Part shown: positions 34,272-43,543 of the stretch, piece by piece | Layout of the letters: the number at the start of each line of letters is the position of its first letter | Numbering within the stretch: position 1 is the stretch's first letter | Assembly: GCF_025643595.1 (NCBI RefSeq) | Contig: NZ_CP102826.1 | Location: 1,612,001-1,676,000 of the forward strand | DNA length: 64,000 bases | Direction: 5' to 3' | Origin: Saccharopolyspora rosea | GTDB lineage: Bacteria > Actinomycetota > Actinomycetes > Mycobacteriales > Pseudonocardiaceae | Position numbers and translations under genes: made by a program | The notes under the pieces: generated by a model | The model's database searches: none | The model's input: only the letters and a program-made list of their open reading frames with translations | Told to the model about the DNA's origin: nothing

Positions 34272-34870
34272 GGTTGGTCGAAGACCGAGTTCAGCCTGGT
34301 CACCGTCGCCTCGGTGGGCGCGTCCGGCGGTGGGAAGGGCCGACGCCGCCGTCGCTGGCGGGTGATCCGGGCCAGCAGCATCGTCGCGATCGTCTCCGCC
34401 TCGTGCTCCTCGGCCTGCACCGCCGCCCGGTCGAGCAGGTGCGCGAACGCGGCGGGCGCGAGGTGCGGGGCCCGCCGCTGCGCCTCCCGCACCGACAGCA
34501 CGCACCGCCCGCTGTGGTCGGAGACGAGGTGGCCCACCTCGTGCAGGATGATGTGGTCCTGGTGCAGCGGACTGGTGTTCACCGGGTAGACGATGACGTC
34601 GTGGTCGGCGCGCCGCTGCCAGGCACCGGTGCTCTCGCCGGCGGTCCAGGCCACCGCGCACAGGTCGATGTCCCGGCCGCGGTGTCGTTCCAGCCGGTCG
34701 AGGAATTCGTTGACGTCCCACGGGTTGGGCAGTTCGACGCCGCGCAGCAGGTGCGCCACGCGCAGGCGGCAGTCGGCGCGCACCCGAGCCCAGTCCACCG
34801 CCGCGCCGCCTCCTTCACCCCGAGCCGGGACGAGCCTGCCGCACCACGGAGCCGACCCGGCCGAGGTCAT
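34268..34870 (-). CDS. ImmA/IrrE-family metallopeptidase
   Basis: Zinc protease-like protein, 200 aa, related to ImmA and IrrE, which cleave XRE-type repressors when signalled. The zinc motif HEVGH is at residues 110-114, with the downstream glutamates EHEAE near 155-159 and a following helix TIATMLLARI. No signal peptide is present. ATG 34870 overlaps the stop of the XRE gene (ATGA), so regulator and protease are made together. The obvious hypothesis is that it cuts the XRE protein; this is inference from family and position. Confidence 0.88.
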   Translation of the reverse strand: MTSAGSAPWCGRLVPARGEGGGAAVDWARVRADCRLRVAHLLRGVELPNPWDVNEFLDRLERHRGRDIDLCAVAWTAGESTGAWQRRADHDVIVYPVNTSPLHQDHIILHEVGHLVSDHSGRCVLSVREAQRRAPHLAPAAFAHLLDRAAVQAEEHEAETIATMLLARITRQRRRRRPFPPPDAPTEATVTRLNSVFDQP

Positions 34871-35325
34871 TGTCCCATGTGCTCGTGGGGGGCCGGTTTG
34901 CGTCGGCGGCGCTGGCCGCGCGGCTGCTGCTCGTAGGCGGCGAGGTGGTCGATCATCGCCGAGACGGCGTTTCGGTGCGCCGGGCTCAGCTCGTTGAGCC
35001 GCTGGGCCAGCACGCCCTCCTCGGTGTTGCGCCAGTCGATGATGTCGCTGATCTCGGCGTCCACCTGGCGCGAGACGTCCTCGTCGAAGAAGTACGCGGC
35101 CGGGACGCCGAAGAACGCCGCGAGCGCCTCGATGTTGTGCTTGCGCGGGTTCGGTTGCTTGCCGGTGGCGAGCTGCTGGACGTGCGCGGCGGTCATCGCG
35201 CCGGGGTGCTCCCGGATGCCGGCCTCGATCTCCCGGTAGCTGTACGGGCCGCGGTCCGGTGGGTGCACGGTGTCGATCAGGTGCCGCAGCAGTTCGGCGA
35301 ACGTGCGGCCGGGTTCGTCGGTCAT
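34867..35325 (-). CDS. XRE-family helix-turn-helix regulator
   Basis: DNA-binding protein of 152 aa. The helix-turn-helix sits near residues 25-75 (YSYREIEAGIREHPGAMTAA, then HVQQLATGKQPNPRKHNIEA and FFGVPAAYFFDE), followed by a helical tail and a basic end. I chose ATG 35325 because GGGGGGCA lies about 8 bp upstream; GTG 35334 is possible. First gene of the four-gene operon with ImmA, MAB_1171c and PAP2. The gap to the divergent coiled-coil gene is about 250 bp. Confidence 0.88.
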   Translation of the reverse strand: MTDEPGRTFAELLRHLIDTVHPPDRGPYSYREIEAGIREHPGAMTAAHVQQLATGKQPNPRKHNIEALAAFFGVPAAYFFDEDVSRQVDAEISDIIDWRNTEEGVLAQRLNELSPAHRNAVSAMIDHLAAYEQQPRGQRRRRKPAPHEHMGQ

Positions 35326-35575
35326 GGGTGTCACTGCCCCCCGGTGCAGCTGTCAACGTCCGTTGGCGACTCTAGCACTCGGCGTATTCGCGAGTTGACA
35401 GGAAGGGATGTTGCGTGTTTACAGTGAAGGCCGCACCGCCGTCGATCTTCGGCGGTCGCGTGGTGGGTGAGTGCGCTCGGTGCGCGGGCGGCGGAGCACC
35501 GGCACGTGGGGGTGTGCCGGGTGCTCCGGGCTCGGTCGCGTCGCGGGCCCGCGGCACGCGTGGCACGTTGGGCCG

Positions 35576-36448
35576 GTGGCCGACCGGGAACTGCAGGACG
35601 CGGAGCGCGACCTCCACGTCGCGGACCCGGCCGAGTTCGTCCGCAGGCGCGGCGAACTCGTCGCGCTGGCCCGCGAACGCGGCGCCGGAGAACTCGCCGA
35701 ACGCGTCCGCGCCCTGCGCAAACCCACCACCGCGGCCTGGGCGGTCAACCTCCTCGCCGTCGAGGAGGCGGATCGCCTCGCCGAACTGCTCGACCTCGGC
35801 GACCGGTTGCGCGCCGCCCAACGCGACCTGCGCGGCGCCGAGCTCCGCGACCTCGCCGCCCAGCGCTCGCGCGCGCTGGCCGAGCTGACCGACCGAGCCG
35901 CCGCGCTGGCCGCCGACCGGGGCCACCCGCTCGCCGAGAGCGCGCGCCGCCAGGTCGAGCAGACCCTCACCGCCGCCCTCTCCGACCCCGAGGCCGGGGC
36001 CCGGGTGCGCGCCGCCGCGCTGGAAAAACCCCTGGAATACAGCGGATTCGGCCTCGACGAGCTGTCCGTCGAAGCGATCCGCCGCGCCGCCGAACAGCCA
36101 CCCGAACGCACCCGCGGAACCCGCACCCGCACCGGGACCCGGCGCGACGAGGAGACCGCGCGGAAGCGCTCGCGCCAGGCCGAACGGGAGCGCCGCGCGG
36201 CCCGCGAACAGGCGGACAAGGCCGCCGAATCGTTGCGCGAGGCCGACGAAGCGCTGGAACGCGCCGAACGCGCGCGGCGCGCCGCCGACGACCGCCGCGA
36301 GGAGCTGCGCGAGCGGCTCCGGCACGCCGAAGCGGAGTTGCGGCAGCAGCGGCGCGAGGTGAAAGCGGCGCGGGAGCACCGCGAACGCGCGCAGCGCGAG
36401 GTTGACGCGGCCGAGCGCGAGCTGCGGCGCCGCGAAGGCGGGGCGTGA
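35576..36448 (+). CDS. Coiled-coil protein, unknown function
   Basis: Protein of 290 aa from GTG 35576. The N-terminal part has the conserved RERGAGELAERVRALRKPTT and AAWAVNLLA region seen in many actinobacterial proteins of unknown role. The second half (about residues 165-285) is one long charged coiled coil, rich in Arg, Glu and Ala (EREARREQADKA-like heptads). No signal peptide or membrane segment. A cytoplasmic scaffold or DNA-associated role is possible, but nothing shows it. The frame is open upstream; the GTG was chosen because family members start just before ADRELQDAERD-like sequence. Confidence 0.7.
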   Translation: MADRELQDAERDLHVADPAEFVRRRGELVALARERGAGELAERVRALRKPTTAAWAVNLLAVEEADRLAELLDLGDRLRAAQRDLRGAELRDLAAQRSRALAELTDRAAALAADRGHPLAESARRQVEQTLTAALSDPEAGARVRAAALEKPLEYSGFGLDELSVEAIRRAAEQPPERTRGTRTRTGTRRDEETARKRSRQAERERRAAREQADKAAESLREADEALERAERARRAADDRREELRERLRHAEAELRQQRREVKAAREHRERAQREVDAAERELRRREGGA

Positions 36449-36456
36449 TCCGCGGA

Positions 36457-36482
36457 GCGGATGCCGCGCATGCGGAATCCGC
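36457..36482 (+). terminator. Hairpin after the coiled-coil gene
   Basis: GCGGATGCCGC (36457-36467), loop GCAT, GCGGAATCCGC (36472-36482): 11-bp stem with one mismatch. It begins 8 bp after the stop at 36448 and precedes the MFS promoter. Terminator role inferred; no T-run. Confidence 0.55.
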
Positions 36483-36599
36483 GCTTCACCGCCGGCGGCC
36501 GGTCCGCGTAGGGTCGGCGCCTGGCGCTCCCGGACCGGCGCGTCGATCCGGTGCGGGCCTCTCGCGTCCACTTCGGACGGTCGGCTGCGGAGGTGGGGC

Positions 36600-37850
36600 A
36601 TGCGCGCTCGGCGGAGGCTGCGCGGGATGCGGACCGCACTGCTGGTCCTGCTGCTGCTCATCGGCATCGTCAACTACCTGGACCGCAGCACGCTGTCCAT
36701 CGCAAACCACGCCGTGCAGCACGATTTCGGCGTCGGACCGGCCGCGATGGGGCTGCTGCTGTCCGTGTTCTCCTGGGCTTACGCGTTCGGGCAGCTCCCC
36801 GCGGGTGGGCTGCTCGACCGGTTCGGGCCGCGCAGGGTGCTCGGCGGCGGGCTGCTGCTGTGGTCCCTGGCGCAGGCGGCGAGCGGACTGGTCGGCGGCT
36901 TCAAGCAGCTGCTCGCCGCCCGCGCGGTCCTCGGCCTGGGCGAAGCGCCCGCCTACCCGGGCGGGGCGAAGGTGGTCGCCACCTGGTGGCCCCGGGATTC
37001 GCGGGGCGCGCCGACCGGGGTGTTCCAGATGTCGTCCACGCTCGGACCGGCGATCGGGCCGCCGCTGCTGACCTGGTTGATGCTCGGATTCGGCTGGCGC
37101 TGGATGTTCGTCGTCGCCGGAGCGGTCGGCGTCGTGCTCGCCCTGGTCTGGTTCGCGGTGTGCCGCGACCGGCGCGACGACCGGGAGGAGCCCGTCGCGG
37201 ACCGGGTGTCGGTGCGGGAGTGGCTCGGCCTGCTGCGGCACCGCACCACCTGGGGCATGATCATCGGCTTCAGCGGCGTCGTCTACTCCGTCTACCTGTA
37301 CCTCACCTGGCTGCCCGCCTACCTGGAGGGCGAACGCGGGATGAGCGTCGCGGCGACCGGTTTCGCGCTCGTGCTGCCGTACCTGGCGGGCACGCTCGGC
37401 ATGTTCTGCGGTGGAGCGGTCGGAGATGTGCTGGTGCGGCGCGGGATTCGCACCACGCTCGCGCGCAAGGCGCCCATCTGCTGCGGACTGGTCGTCGGCG
37501 GGCTGTGCACGGTCCCGGTCGCCCTCACGGCGAGCACCGCGCTGGCGCTGGTGTGCGTCTGCGCGGCGCAGTTCTTCATCAACAGCGCCAGCGCCGGTGC
37601 CTGGTCGCTGGCGACCGTGGTCGCCGACGAGCGCATCACCGCCTCGCTCGGCAGCCTGCAGAACTTCGGCGGCTACTTCGGGGGCGCGTTCGCGCCGCTG
37701 ATCACCGGCGTCATCGTGGAGCGGACCGGTTCGTTCGTGGCCGCGCTGCTGGCGGCCGGTGCCATCGCCGTCGTCGCGGCGCTCAGCTACGCCGTCCTGG
37801 TGCGCGAACCGGTCGGCGTCGACCGGCGGCCGGTCGTGGCGAAACGGTGA
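36600..37850 (+). CDS. MFS transporter, anion:cation symporter (ACS) type
   Basis: Twelve-span transporter of 416 aa. It opens LLLIGIVNYLDRSTLSIANH, the classic ACS/D-galactonate or glucarate transporter signature, with the A-motif GLLDRFGPRRVLGGG and AYPGGAKVVATWWPRDSRG. ATG 36600 follows GGAGGTGGGG. The substrate is probably a sugar acid or other organic anion, by family. It is followed closely by a LysR gene on the same strand that carries a frameshift. Confidence 0.88.
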   Translation: MRARRRLRGMRTALLVLLLLIGIVNYLDRSTLSIANHAVQHDFGVGPAAMGLLLSVFSWAYAFGQLPAGGLLDRFGPRRVLGGGLLLWSLAQAASGLVGGFKQLLAARAVLGLGEAPAYPGGAKVVATWWPRDSRGAPTGVFQMSSTLGPAIGPPLLTWLMLGFGWRWMFVVAGAVGVVLALVWFAVCRDRRDDREEPVADRVSVREWLGLLRHRTTWGMIIGFSGVVYSVYLYLTWLPAYLEGERGMSVAATGFALVLPYLAGTLGMFCGGAVGDVLVRRGIRTTLARKAPICCGLVVGGLCTVPVALTASTALALVCVCAAQFFINSASAGAWSLATVVADERITASLGSLQNFGGYFGGAFAPLITGVIVERTGSFVAALLAAGAIAVVAALSYAVLVREPVGVDRRPVVAKR

Positions 37851-37945
37851 CCTCTTCCGGCGCCGCGCGGTGTCATGATCTAGCGCTGAGGACGGCCGCC
37901 GCGGTGGGAGGTGCCTGTGCCGACGCGCGAGACGGGACGGCTGCG

Positions 37946-38897
37946 GTGAAAGCGGCCGACGCCTACCGGTTCCGCCTCGACTGGTTCGTCAGCTTCGTGT
38001 CGGTGGCCGAGCACAGCGGCTTCTCGGCGGCCGCCCAGGCGCTGTACCGGTCGCAGTCGCGGATCAGCACGCACGTCGCGGAACTGGAGCGCGCGCTGGG
38101 CGTGCGGCTGTTCGACCGGTCCCGCCGGCACCCCGTGGAGCTCACCGCCGAGGGTCGCGCCCTGCTGCCGCACGCCCGCGGCATCCTCGGCCATCTGCGC
38201 GCCGCGAGCGAGGAGGCGGGCCGCCGCACCCGCGGGGCTGCGCGGCCGGGTCCGGCTCGGCGCGTACCCGAGCGCGGCCGCGCACCTGTTCCCGTTCCTG
38301 TTCGAGCGCGCGGCCCAGCGGTTCCCGGGCGTCGAACTGGTCCCGTGCGAAGGGTCGACGCGGGAGTTGGAGGCGGCGTTGCGGCACGGCGAGCTCGACC
38401 TGGCGGTCCGCCCGGTGCTGCCGATCGCCGGCGGCGACGTGCTGACCTGCCGCCCGCTGTGGCACGAACCGCTGGTCGCCGTGGTCGCCGCCGACGCCCG
38501 GCCGATCGGTGGCGTGTTCCGGCTCGCCGACCTCGCGAACCGGCCGCTGATCACGGTGGGGGAGAACACCGGTAGCGGACCCGAACACCACCAGACGCCC
38601 CTGGCGTTCGAGCAGGCGGGGATCTCGCCGAACGTCGTCTTCCACACCAACCGGCCGCAGACGATGGTCGCCATGGTGCGCCGGGGCATCGCCGTCGGCG
38701 TCACCAACGCGCTCGACATGACCACGGCCAACACCGCCGGTGTGCACCTCGTCCCGATCAGCGACCTCCCGAGCGGACGCGAGGTCGCCCTGTGGTGGCG
38801 CACCGACCGCACCCCGAGCACGGCCCACGACGCCGTCCGCGCGCTCGTCGCCGAATGCGGGCCGCCGGACTTCTCCGGCCTCGACCGCTCCCGCTAG
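37946..38897 (+). pseudogene. LysR-family regulator with a single-base frameshift
   Basis: The GTG at 37946 starts a good LysR helix-turn-helix: FVSVAEHSGFSAAAQALYRS and RISTHVAELERALGVRLFDR. At GGGG 38234-38237 the frame breaks. Removing one G gives TRGLRGRVRLGAYPSAAAHL and continues through LFERAAQRFPGVELVPCEGS to the normal effector domain (LDLAVRPVLPIAGGDVLTCR, TVGENTGSGPEHHQTP), ending at 38897. Intact length would be about 316 aa. Everything else is conserved, so this is either a recent loss or a base-call error in a G run. Context suggests control of the MFS or hydantoinase genes. Confidence 0.82.
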
Positions 38898-38995
38898 TCG
38901 GGCACCAGGACGCGACCGCCACGTGCCGTTCGACGCCGTCCTGTTCGTCCCGAACGAGGTCTCCGGTAGCCCGGCCACGTCGGGACGCTCCGGGT

Positions 38996-40546
38996 TCAGC
39001 GGGGCCTCCCCCAGCCGCCCCCGCCCGGGGTCTCGATGCGGACCCGGTCGCCGCGGTGCAGCGACCAGGTGCCCTTGGCGGGGAGGTCGCGCTCGGGTTC
39101 GCCGGGGCGCAGCAGGACGTTGCGGCCGGCCTGTCCGTCGCCGCCGCCCGCCGCGCCCGGCGGGCGGTGTTCGCGCCGTTCGGACTGGATGGTCAGGGTG
39201 CAGTCGGCGAGCACCTCGATCTCGCGGACCAGCCCGTCGCCGCCGCGGTGGCGTCCGACGCCGCCGGAGGAGGGGCGCAGCTCGTAGCGCCAGACGCGCA
39301 GCGGGTAGTCCAGCTCCACGGCCTCGGCCGGGGTGTTCTGCGTGTTGGTCATGCCGGTGTGCACCCCGGACATGCCCGGGCGCGTCGGGGTGCCGCCCTC
39401 GCCGCCGCCCAGCGTCTCGTAGTAGCTGAACGCCGGGTCGGAGCCCCCGATGAGCAGGTTGTTCATCGTCCCCTGCCCGGACGCGGGCACCCGGTCCGGG
39501 ATGGCCTGCGCGAACGCGCCGAGCAGCACGTCGACGATGCGCTGGCTGGTCTCGACGTTGCCCGCCGCGGTCGGCGCCGGGAACGTCGGGTGCACCACGG
39601 ACCCCTCCGGCGCGCGGACGTGCAGCGCGCGGTAGCACCCCGCGTTCGGCGGTGCGTCCGGGTCGGTGAGCATCCGGAACACGAACATCGTCGACGACAT
39701 GGTCACCGCGAAGACCGCGTTGCAGTTGACCGGGATCTGCGGGTCGCTGCCGTCGAAGTCGACGGTCACCTCGTCGCCGGAGACCGCCACGCACGCCCTG
39801 ATCCGCACCCCGTCACCGATCTCCAGCACGTCCTCGCCGTGGTACCGCCCGTCCGGGATGTCGCGGATCGCCGCGCGGACCCGCCGGTCCGAGTAGTCGC
39901 ACACCGCCGCCATCGCCTGGCGCAGCCGCGCCGAACCCATGCGCCCGGCGAGCTCGCGCATCCGCACCGCGCCGACGTGGTTGGCGGCGAACTGGGCGCG
40001 CAGGTCGCCCCGGCGTTCGCGCGGGGTCCGCGAGTTCGCCGCGATGAGCCGCACCACGTCCTCGCGCTCACCGTCGGCGTCGGCGACGCGCACCGGTGGG
40101 ATCCGCACGCCCTCCATCGCGATCTCGGTGGCCGACGCGGGCATCGAGCCGGGCGCGGCGCCGCCGACGTCGGCGTGGTGCGCGCGGTTCGCCACGTAGC
40201 CCAGCAGCCGGTCGCCGTAGCCGACCGCGGACACGATCGTCAGGTCGGGCAGGTGCGTGCCGCCGAGGTACGGGTCGTTGACGCACACCTGGTCACCGGG
40301 CCGCAGTTCGCCGCAGGTGTCGAGCACCGCCCGCACGCTCTCGGGCATCGCCCCGAGGTGCACCGGGATGTGCTCGGCCTGGGCGACCATCTCGCCCGCG
40401 GCGTCGAACACGGCCGCCGAGCAGTCGGCGCGCTCCTTGATGTTGGGGGAGTAGGAGGCGCGTCGCAGCGCCACGCCCATCTCGTCGGCGATCCCGGCGA
40501 GCGCGTGCCGGAACACCTCAAGCTCCACAGGGGACAGTTCAGCCAT
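38996..40546 (-). CDS. hyuB: Hydantoinase B/5-oxoprolinase-type subunit
   Basis: Second subunit of an ATP-dependent N-methylhydantoinase/oxoprolinase/acetone-carboxylase-like enzyme, 516 aa. It shows LRRASYSPNIKERADCSAAV, NDPYLGGTHLPDLTIVSAV, AHHADVGGAAPGSMPASATE and the C-terminal GGGGWGRP, all normal for HyuB. ATG 40546 overlaps the HyuA stop by 8 bp. The protein contributes the metal-site half of the amide-cleaving reaction in the family. Convergent with the broken LysR gene. Confidence 0.92.
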   Translation of the reverse strand: MAELSPVELEVFRHALAGIADEMGVALRRASYSPNIKERADCSAAVFDAAGEMVAQAEHIPVHLGAMPESVRAVLDTCGELRPGDQVCVNDPYLGGTHLPDLTIVSAVGYGDRLLGYVANRAHHADVGGAAPGSMPASATEIAMEGVRIPPVRVADADGEREDVVRLIAANSRTPRERRGDLRAQFAANHVGAVRMRELAGRMGSARLRQAMAAVCDYSDRRVRAAIRDIPDGRYHGEDVLEIGDGVRIRACVAVSGDEVTVDFDGSDPQIPVNCNAVFAVTMSSTMFVFRMLTDPDAPPNAGCYRALHVRAPEGSVVHPTFPAPTAAGNVETSQRIVDVLLGAFAQAIPDRVPASGQGTMNNLLIGGSDPAFSYYETLGGGEGGTPTRPGMSGVHTGMTNTQNTPAEAVELDYPLRVWRYELRPSSGGVGRHRGGDGLVREIEVLADCTLTIQSERREHRPPGAAGGGDGQAGRNVLLRPGEPERDLPAKGTWSLHRGDRVRIETPGGGGWGRPR

Positions 40547-42497
40547 GCAGCCGCACCACCAGATTCCCCGAATCGTCCACTGTGGCCACTTCGTCGGGTG
40601 CGAGCAGCGTCGTGGTGTCCGGTTGCTCCACGAGCGCGGGCCCGCGGATCTCGTCGCCGTGGCGCAGGGCGGCGCGCGAGACGATCCGGGCGGTCACGTC
40701 GCCGTCCTCGAAACCGATCGCGCGGTCCGGTTTGTCCTCGGGTTCGCCCTGGTCCCAGTCGTGCGGCGGGGCGTCCAGGACGGGTTCGCCGCGGGCCACG
40801 ACCCGCAGCGTGACGACCTCGACCCGTTCGTCGCGCATCGCGTACCCGTAGGACTCCCGGTGCGCGTCGTGCAGCAGTTCGGCGATGTCGGCGTCGTCCG
40901 GGACGTCCACGCGCAGTTCGTGCGACTGACCCGCGTACCGCGCATCGGCCACTCTGGACAGTGTGATTTCCCCTGTTGCGCCTTGCTTTTCCAGTTCTCG
41001 GAGGGCGTCGTCGGACAGTTCGCGCCATGCCGCGGAGAGGTCGTCCGAGGCGTCGGCCAGCACGGTGCGCGAGGACTCGTAGCGCGGCGGCGCGAGCAGC
41101 AGCCCGAGCGCGCTGAGCACGCCGGGGGCAGGGGGCACGACGACGGCGGTGCAACCGAGTTCGCGCGCCAGCGCGGTGGCGTGCAGCGGTCCCGCCCCGC
41201 CGTAGGCGACCAGCGCGAGTCCGGACGGGTCGACGCCGCGTTCGGTGCTGACGCGGCGCAACGCCCGCGCCATCGTCGCCCGCACCACGGAGAGCACTCC
41301 GCGCGCGCCGCCCGCCGACTCGGGCAGCGTGGCGAGGGCGCGTCGTGCCGCGTCGACGTCCAGCCGCAGTCCGCCGCCGAGCTCCCGCGCCGGGTCGAGG
41401 TGCCCGAGGGCGCAGTGCGCGTCGGTCACGGTGGGTTGCTCACCGCCGAGGCCGTAGCAGGCCGGTCCCGGCTCGGCGCCCGCCGAGTGCGGCCCGACCC
41501 GCAGCGCGCCACCGGTGTCCACCCACGCGATCGACCCACCACCGGCACCGACGGTGTGGATGCCGACCGCGGGGGTGCGGAACGGCAGGCCGGCGATCTC
41601 CGAGGAGGTGGACACCTCCGGCCGCCCGTCGCGCACCAGGCACACGTCGGTCGACGTGCCGCCCATGTCGAAGGCGATGGCGTCGCCGAACCCGGCGGCC
41701 CGCGCCACCGCCCCGGCGGCCACCACCCCGGCGGCCGGGCCGGACAGCAGCGTGTGCACCGGTGCCGCGGCGGCGAACTCGACGCCCGCGGTGCCGCCGC
41801 TGGAGGTCATCACGGTGATCGTGGGTTCGGGCAGCCGCGCGCTCAGGTTGGACAGGTACCGGCGCATGACCGGCTCGACGGCCGCGTTGAGCACGCACGT
41901 CGACGCCCGCTCGAACTCCCGGAATTCCGGCAGCAGCGCGCTGGAGCGGGTGATCGGCACGCCGAGCTCCTGCAACGCCGCGCACAGCCGCCGCTCGTGT
42001 TCGGCGTCGACGTAGGAGAACAGCAGGCTCACCGCGACCGCTCCGGGCTCCAGCCGCCGCACGCGGTCGACGACCCGGTCGATCTCGGCGTCCCGCAGCG
42101 CGACGATCACCTCGCCGTCCGCTCCGATCCGCTCGTCGACGGTCACGACGCGGTCGTGCGGCACCAGCGGTTCCGCCCGGGTCGCGGACAGGTCGTAGAG
42201 CGCGGGGCGGTTCTGCCGCGCGATCTGCAGCACGTCGGTGAACCCGGCGGTGGTGACCAGCACGGCCCGCGCGATCCTGCGCTCCAGGACGGCGTTGGTC
42301 GCCGTGGTGCTGCCGTGCGGGAGCAGTCGCAGCGCCCCGTCCGGGAACCCTTCGCGAACCCCCCGGGACACGCCTTCGGCCTGGTCGCCGGGGGTCGTCG
42401 GCACCTTGACCGCACGCGGTCGCCGCCCCTCGGCGTGCACCACGACGTCCGTGAACGTCCCGCCGACGTCCACCCCGGCACTCGCCCCAACCGGCAT
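40539..42497 (-). CDS. hyuA: Hydantoinase A/5-oxoprolinase-type subunit
   Basis: ATP-binding subunit partnered with HyuB, 652 aa. The N-terminal hydantoinase/oxoprolinase motif is AGVDVGGTFTDVVVHAEG, with HGSTTATNAVLERR and FDMGGTSTDVCLVRDG (the second ATP-site segment) and GGAGPLHATALARELG in the C-terminal part. ATG 42497 is preceded by GAGGGTGAG; a GTG at 42506 is in frame. Likely substrate class: hydantoins, 5-oxoproline or similar cyclic amides; not decided by sequence. The two genes form one operon. Confidence 0.92.
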   Translation of the reverse strand: MPVGASAGVDVGGTFTDVVVHAEGRRPRAVKVPTTPGDQAEGVSRGVREGFPDGALRLLPHGSTTATNAVLERRIARAVLVTTAGFTDVLQIARQNRPALYDLSATRAEPLVPHDRVVTVDERIGADGEVIVALRDAEIDRVVDRVRRLEPGAVAVSLLFSYVDAEHERRLCAALQELGVPITRSSALLPEFREFERASTCVLNAAVEPVMRRYLSNLSARLPEPTITVMTSSGGTAGVEFAAAAPVHTLLSGPAAGVVAAGAVARAAGFGDAIAFDMGGTSTDVCLVRDGRPEVSTSSEIAGLPFRTPAVGIHTVGAGGGSIAWVDTGGALRVGPHSAGAEPGPACYGLGGEQPTVTDAHCALGHLDPARELGGGLRLDVDAARRALATLPESAGGARGVLSVVRATMARALRRVSTERGVDPSGLALVAYGGAGPLHATALARELGCTAVVVPPAPGVLSALGLLLAPPRYESSRTVLADASDDLSAAWRELSDDALRELEKQGATGEITLSRVADARYAGQSHELRVDVPDDADIAELLHDAHRESYGYAMRDERVEVVTLRVVARGEPVLDAPPHDWDQGEPEDKPDRAIGFEDGDVTARIVSRAALRHGDEIRGPALVEQPDTTTLLAPDEVATVDDSGNLVVRLHG

Positions 42498-42657
42498 CGC
42501 GCTCACCCTCGCCCATCATCCCGCAGCGCGGGTGCTCCGGCAGGGTGCGAACGGTCGACGTCGGGCGAGGCCGGCGGTGCTCGCGGTCGGCCTGCGGGAG
42601 TCGGCGAGGTCGCCGATTATCGTGCCGCCGACATCCGCCGGACGCGTGGAGGACGCG

Positions 42658-43419
42658 ATGAGCGATGTGACCGCCAACCAGCCGCACGGCACGCCGACCT
42701 GGATCGACCTGGGCGTCCCGGACCTGGAGCAGGCCATGGACTTCTACGGTGCGCTGTTCGGCTGGGAGTTCGACGTCGGCCCGGCGGAGATGGGGCACTA
42801 CACGATGTGCCTGCTGCGCGACCGCCGGGTGGCTGCGATGGCGCCGAACCCCGACACGGCCACGACGTGCTGGTGGAACGTCTACCTCGCCGTCGACGAC
42901 TGCGACGAGGCGGCCAAGCGCATCGCCGACGAGGGCGGCGCGGTGCTGGCCGAACCGGTGGACGTCGTGAACCAGGGCCGGATGGCGATCGTCCGCGATC
43001 CGGTCGGCGCGCACCTCGGCCTGTGGCAGGGCAGGGAGCACATCGGCAGCGAGGTGGTGGGCGAACCGGGCGCGGTGCTGCGCCACGACCTGGCCACCCC
43101 GATGCCCGGTCCGGCCCGCGAGTTCTACCCGGCGGTGTTCGGCCTGACCCTGGACCGCGACGAGGACCTGCCGGAGCTCGACCGCACCGCGCTGCGGCGT
43201 CCGGACGGCCACGAGGTCGCGGGCATCCTCGCCACCCCGGGCGCCCCGGGATCCGCGTGGACCACCACGTTCGAGGTCGCCGACGTCGACGAGGCGGTGC
43301 GCCTGGTGACCGAGGCGGGCGGTGCTTGCGACGGCGCGCGCACCGCGGTCCGCGGCCGCACCGCCGTGGTCACCGATCCGTTCGGCGCCCGCTTCGCGGT
43401 CACCTCGCGCACCCGTTGA
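42658..43419 (+). CDS. VOC-family protein with two glyoxalase-like domains
   Basis: Protein of 253 aa made of two vicinal-oxygen-chelate domains. The first opens PTWIDLGVPDLEQAMDFYGA and the second TPMPGPAREFYPAVFGLTLD; each ends in a DPVGAHLGLW or DPFGARFAV tail. It resembles the mycobacterial CFP30B/27-kDa antigen group. ATG 42658 follows GTGGAGGACGCG. Whether it is an enzyme or a binding protein is unknown. Confidence 0.87.
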   Translation: MSDVTANQPHGTPTWIDLGVPDLEQAMDFYGALFGWEFDVGPAEMGHYTMCLLRDRRVAAMAPNPDTATTCWWNVYLAVDDCDEAAKRIADEGGAVLAEPVDVVNQGRMAIVRDPVGAHLGLWQGREHIGSEVVGEPGAVLRHDLATPMPGPAREFYPAVFGLTLDRDEDLPELDRTALRRPDGHEVAGILATPGAPGSAWTTTFEVADVDEAVRLVTEAGGACDGARTAVRGRTAVVTDPFGARFAVTSRTR

Positions 43420-43501
43420 CCCGCGCGCGGTCTTGACCGCCCGGAACGGGGCTGCCTACCGTCGTCCGGCGGTACGGGTGCGGATCGGCGGAGGTCTGGT
43501 G

Positions 43502-43543
43502 ATGGCGGAGAACTTCACTGTCCACTGTGGAGTGATCGGGTGA
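43502..43543 (+). CDS. Possible 13-residue leader peptide coupled to the FAD oxidoreductase
   Basis: The frame MAENFTVHCGVIG has an ideal ribosome site (GGAGG 43490-43494, 7-bp spacer) and its TGA overlaps the GTG of the next gene (GTGA). It contains the self-complementary stretch TCCACTGTGGA. The downstream gene has no Shine-Dalgarno of its own, so it may depend on translation of this leader. Too short to prove from composition. Confidence 0.4.
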   Translation: MAENFTVHCGVIG

